Below are positions 5,937 to 8,733 of a DNA stretch of 8,733 bases, one piece after another. This DNA is from Streptomycetaceae bacterium (GTDB lineage: Bacteria; Actinomycetota; Actinomycetes; Nanopelagicales; Nanopelagicaceae). Below the pieces are notes generated by a model. The model ran no database searches. It was not told the origin of the DNA and saw only the letters and a list, made by a program, of their open reading frames with translations. Where the stretch lies: positions 1 to 8,733 of the forward strand of contig JAIYCF010000009.1 of the NCBI GenBank assembly GCA_027488165.1, written 5' to 3'. Position numbers and translations under genes: made by a program. Positions within the stretch are counted from its first letter, which is position 1. Each line of letters starts with the position of its first letter.

Positions 5937-5969
5937 CTTTAAAACATAAAAATTGTGAGCAGGGGGAAT

Positions 5970-6851
5970 ATGAAAAGCGCATTTAAGAAGCGGGAAAGTC
6001 GCTCTGGCTACTTCTTCACTTTGCCCACTCTATTAATTGTCTTCTCGTTGATTATTTATCCGCTTGGCTATGCGATCTTCATCAGTATGCAGCGCACCAA
6101 CCTAATAAGTGAATGGAAGTTCGTTGGCGCCCGCTATTACGCAGAACTGCTGACTGATGCAGAATTCCTAAACTCACTGAAAATCAGCTTGACCTTCGCC
6201 TTCTTTGTCGTTGTAGGCAACTTCGTCGTTGGCTTACTTCTGGCAGTTATCTTGAATCAGAATCTAAAATTTGCTACAACTTTCAAAATCATCTTGATGC
6301 TTCCCTGGCTACTTCCTGAGGTTGTTGTCGCGCTTATTTGGAAGTGGCTCTTTAACCCAACATATGGGCTGATCAATTACATTTTAAATACCATTGGTCT
6401 GATTGATTCCGATGTTTCTTGGTTCGATTCAAGTACATCGGCCCTGGCCGGAGTTATCTTCGTGGCAACCTGGAAGGGCTATCCAATAGTTATGATCATG
6501 ATGTTGGCTGGAATGAAGAACATTCCAGCAGAGCGTTATGAAGCAGCTGCAATCGATGGCGCTACGCGCTTACAACAGTTTAGACACATCACTATTCCGG
6601 GTTTGCGCCCAATATTTTTAGTTACCTGCATCCTCGAGACCGCTTGGTGGTTTAAGCACTTCACCGTGATTTGGTTGATGACTTCGGGTGGACCAGCCGG
6701 TGCAACAAAAGTTGTCTCAATTAGTATTTATCAGCAGGCCTTCGGAGACTTCAACTTCGGCAAAGCAGCTGCAGAGTCGGTAATCATCTTGGCTATTCTC
6801 CTCGCGGCAAGTTACTTCTACTCAAGGGCGATTCGCAATGACAATGATTAA
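5970..6851 (+). CDS. Sugar ABC transporter permease, MalF/UgpA-type
   Basis: This is the first membrane subunit of the importer, with 293 residues from ATG 5970. An in-frame GTG at 5955 would add five residues but has no Shine-Dalgarno, while AGGGGG lies just before 5970. About six membrane helices are visible, the first at roughly residues 15-38. The EAA loop, which docks the ATPase, is EAAAIDGATRLQQFRHITIP at about residues 191-210. The gene follows the intercistronic hairpin and overlaps the next permease by 14 bp, so the two membrane subunits are probably made together. The family (binding-protein-dependent transport inner membrane component, CUT1 class) is clear. Substrate is not determinable. 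No ATP-binding subunit gene accompanies it. Confidence 0.92.
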   Translation: MKSAFKKRESRSGYFFTLPTLLIVFSLIIYPLGYAIFISMQRTNLISEWKFVGARYYAELLTDAEFLNSLKISLTFAFFVVVGNFVVGLLLAVILNQNLKFATTFKIILMLPWLLPEVVVALIWKWLFNPTYGLINYILNTIGLIDSDVSWFDSSTSALAGVIFVATWKGYPIVMIMMLAGMKNIPAERYEAAAIDGATRLQQFRHITIPGLRPIFLVTCILETAWWFKHFTVIWLMTSGGPAGATKVVSISIYQQAFGDFNFGKAAAESVIILAILLAASYFYSRAIRNDND

Positions 6852-7713
6852 TGAGAAGAAGTACGGACTAATGAGCGATGTTAAGGTCGCTCGCAAGATA
6901 ACCAACCTCACAAGTTATAGCGTTCTGCTCTTCTTCTCAGCTCTAATCATCTTTCCAATTCTTTGGATTGTTTCTACATCTCTAAAGAATGAAGAGGATC
7001 TTTTCTCGCTTCCACCTCAAATTATTCCTGAAAACCCAACGCTTCATGCTTTCAAGCAGGTTTGGATTGATCACCCATTCCTGGCTTACTTCCGTAACTC
7101 GTTGATAGTCGTGAGTATCGCTACTTTTATCTCGGTAACGTTCTCTGCATTTGCGGCTTATGGGTTATCCAGATTTAAATTTAGAGGCCACGGAACTTTC
7201 ATGGCGTTTCTGCTTGCTAGCCAACTGTTCCCATCGATTATGTTGTTGATTCCGTTCTACAAGATCTATATGACCTTTGGATTAATTAACACGCACGCAG
7301 CGCTAATCATTACCTACGTCTCATTTACCATTCCATTTTGTACATGGATGATGCGTGGTTACTTCGACGGAATTTCTAAGGATCTAGATCTTGCAGCACA
7401 GATAGATGGCGCTGGACGCTTTAGAATCTTCCGCAGCGTGATTCTTCCGCTCTCCTGGCCAGGACTTGCTGCAACAACTATCTATTCATTCATCTCTGGC
7501 TGGAATGAGTACATATTTGCACTTGTTCTTACCCAAGATGAAGAGATGAAGACCGTTCCGGTTGGAATTGGTCAGCTAGTTGGCGAATACAGAATTGACT
7601 GGGCGCAGTTAATGGCGGCGTCGTTATACGCGCTTATTCCACTAACGGTCATCTTTATCTTCTTCAATAGATACTTCATTAGCGGCCTTTCAGCCGGAGC
7701 AGTTAAAGAGTAA
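6838..7713 (+). CDS. Sugar ABC transporter permease, MalG/UgpE-type
   Basis: This is the second membrane subunit of the importer, with 291 residues. It has about six membrane helices, a periplasmic-loop segment PENPTLHAF and FRNSLIVV typical of MalG-type proteins, and an EAA loop at about residues 184-204 (DLAAQIDGAGRFRIF...ILP). The C-terminal helix ends in the usual RYFISGLSAGAVKE. ATG 6838 is inside the end of the first permease gene. In-frame ATGs at 6844 and 6871 are alternatives, and the last has GAGAAGAAG upstream. It should pair with the first permease and an ATPase encoded elsewhere. Its TAA ends 3 bp before the stop codon of the convergent dehydratase gene, leaving no space for a terminator between them. 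Confidence 0.92.
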   Translation: MTMINEKKYGLMSDVKVARKITNLTSYSVLLFFSALIIFPILWIVSTSLKNEEDLFSLPPQIIPENPTLHAFKQVWIDHPFLAYFRNSLIVVSIATFISVTFSAFAAYGLSRFKFRGHGTFMAFLLASQLFPSIMLLIPFYKIYMTFGLINTHAALIITYVSFTIPFCTWMMRGYFDGISKDLDLAAQIDGAGRFRIFRSVILPLSWPGLAATTIYSFISGWNEYIFALVLTQDEEMKTVPVGIGQLVGEYRIDWAQLMAASLYALIPLTVIFIFFNRYFISGLSAGAVKE

Positions 7714-7716
7714 GTC

Positions 7717-8733
7717 TTACCACTCAGCGAGCGATCCATCATGGTGTGTCCAATCTGGATTACGCCAACGATGACCATTCTCTGCAGCTTTTCTGACTTC
7801 TGCTTCATCGACTTCAATACCTAAACCTGGCTTTGTCATCAGTTCGATGTATCCATCCGGTGCATCAAAGACGGAGTAATCAACTAAATACTTCATAAGT
7901 GATCCGTTGTTGCCTCTTCCAAGACCTAAGACTTGCTCTTGAATTAAGAAGTTCGGGGTAGCAAAATCCAATTGCAAGCAAGATGCGAGGGCGATTGGTC
8001 CAAGCGGGCAGTGCGGAGCAACAGCAACATCGTAAGTTTCAGCCATTGTGGCAATTCTGCGACATTCAGAGATACCGCCAGCGTGGCTCAAATCAGGCTG
8101 AGCGACGGCGATTCCAGAGCGAAGTACATCTTTGTAGTCCTTGCGGTCAAAGAGGCGCTCTCCGGTAGCAATTGGGGTTGAAGTAGAAGAGACGATCAAA
8201 TCAAACTTGTCAGAAAATTCCGGAAGAACAGGTTCTTCTATAAACAAAAGATTCAACGGCTCTAAGTAAGGGAACACTCTGCGAGCCATAGCCAAGCTAA
8301 AGCGGCCGTGGAAATCAAGTGCGATATCGATTTTATCTCCGACATGCTCTCTAACTGCGGTAACCCGAGCAACGATGTTCTTTAGCTCTTGCGCTGTATC
8401 AATGTGTTCCAAGCCATCTGAAGGGGCAAATTTAAGTGCAGTCAAACCTCGCGCTAATTGAGTGTCGGCGTTTGCCAAGATCTCTTTTATATCTTCGGCG
8501 ACAGGGTTGTGGGTGTATCCATCTTTTCCACCGACTCCACCAACATGTCCGTAGATGCGTACTCGATCACGAACTTGTCCACCAAGTAACTGATAGACGG
8601 GAACTCCTAGAGCTTTACCTTTTATATCCCAGAGCGCTTGATCAATGCCGGAGATAGCGGAATCCATGATTGCGCCACCTCGGTAAAAGGAGCCCTTCTT
8701 CATTCTCTGCCAATGACGTTCGATCTGGAATGG
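7717..8733 (-). CDS. dgoD: Galactonate dehydratase-like enolase-superfamily enzyme, 5' end beyond window
   Basis: This enzyme of the mandelate racemase/muconate lactonising group most resembles D-galactonate dehydratase, which removes water from the sugar acid to give 2-keto-3-deoxygalactonate. The reading frame stays open to the right edge, adding about 10 residues before the Met at 8703, so the start lies outside the window. Counting from that Met, the visible parts are FYRGGAIM (6-13), IDQALWDIKGKALGVP (20-35), metal ligands in LDFHGR (D130, with H132), FIEEP (E156) and TGERL (E182), and the catalytic dyad PDLSH (D204) with PHCPLGP (H231). The C-terminus, RNPDWTHHDGSLAEW, closely follows the E. 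coli DgoD ending. All active-site positions are kept. A glycine-rich stretch (55-68, GGVGGKDGYTHNPV) is longer than I recall in E. coli DgoD and may alter specificity. Gluconate or another aldonate is an alternative substrate. Confidence 0.85.
   Translation of the reverse strand, partial: PFQIERHWQRMKKGSFYRGGAIMDSAISGIDQALWDIKGKALGVPVYQLLGGQVRDRVRIYGHVGGVGGKDGYTHNPVAEDIKEILANADTQLARGLTALKFAPSDGLEHIDTAQELKNIVARVTAVREHVGDKIDIALDFHGRFSLAMARRVFPYLEPLNLLFIEEPVLPEFSDKFDLIVSSTSTPIATGERLFDRKDYKDVLRSGIAVAQPDLSHAGGISECRRIATMAETYDVAVAPHCPLGPIALASCLQLDFATPNFLIQEQVLGLGRGNNGSLMKYLVDYSVFDAPDGYIELMTKPGLGIEVDEAEVRKAAENGHRWRNPDWTHHDGSLAEW

Noticed and set aside
5955..5969. GTG 5955 as the start of the first permease
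   Set aside because: It has no Shine-Dalgarno upstream, while a G-rich ribosome binding sequence precedes the in-frame ATG at 5970. It remains possible.
5865..5969. The gap between SBP and permease as a possible small gene or riboswitch
   Set aside because: Only a simple long hairpin is visible, with no ORF with a start signal and no multi-helix aptamer pattern.

Overview
The window looks like a low- to mid-G+C actinobacterium, most plausibly a freshwater acI-type lineage (Nanopelagicales). This rests on gene content: a retinal-forming Blh enzyme, split lycopene cyclase subunits, a tRNA with an encoded CCA, and a sugar ABC importer with no ATPase gene beside it. The lineage is an inference, not something the sequence proves.

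Layout. At the left edge is the 3' end of a cold-shock protein gene (+), closed by a strong hairpin terminator. This terminator also serves the convergent minus-strand pair blh - M23 peptidase (1765 to 225). Blh cleaves beta-carotene to retinal. The secreted M23 peptidase most likely starts at a TTG that overlaps the blh stop codon. Diverging from blh across about 96 bp is a plus-strand group, crtYc - crtYd - HAD phosphatase (1862-3158), joined by 4-bp stop/start overlaps. The two cyclase halves should make the cyclic carotene that Blh needs, so 815-2535 reads as a lycopene -> beta-carotene -> retinal module, presumably feeding a rhodopsin encoded elsewhere. A CAT-anticodon tRNA (Met, or lysidine-type Ile2) follows at 3187-3263.

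The right half is a carbohydrate uptake locus. A LacI-family repressor (3281-4306, -) diverges from a solute-binding protein and two MalF/MalG-type permeases (4539-7713, +). The 232-bp intergenic region carries two TTGAAC-type palindromes that look like the repressor's operators. A perfect 18-bp stem-loop sits between the binding-protein gene and the permeases and probably sets their relative expression. Converging on the second permease, with 3 nt between stop codons, is the 3' part of a galactonate-dehydratase-like enolase-superfamily gene that runs off the right edge. Together these suggest import and dehydration of a sugar acid, or of a sugar oxidised to one. The substrate is not provable from the sequence.

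No mobile elements, CRISPR arrays or rRNA genes are visible. No entirely unknown system is evident. The most interesting points are regulatory and architectural: TTGA overlaps that force TTG starts, the intercistronic hairpin, the paired operators, and a binding protein without a lipobox.
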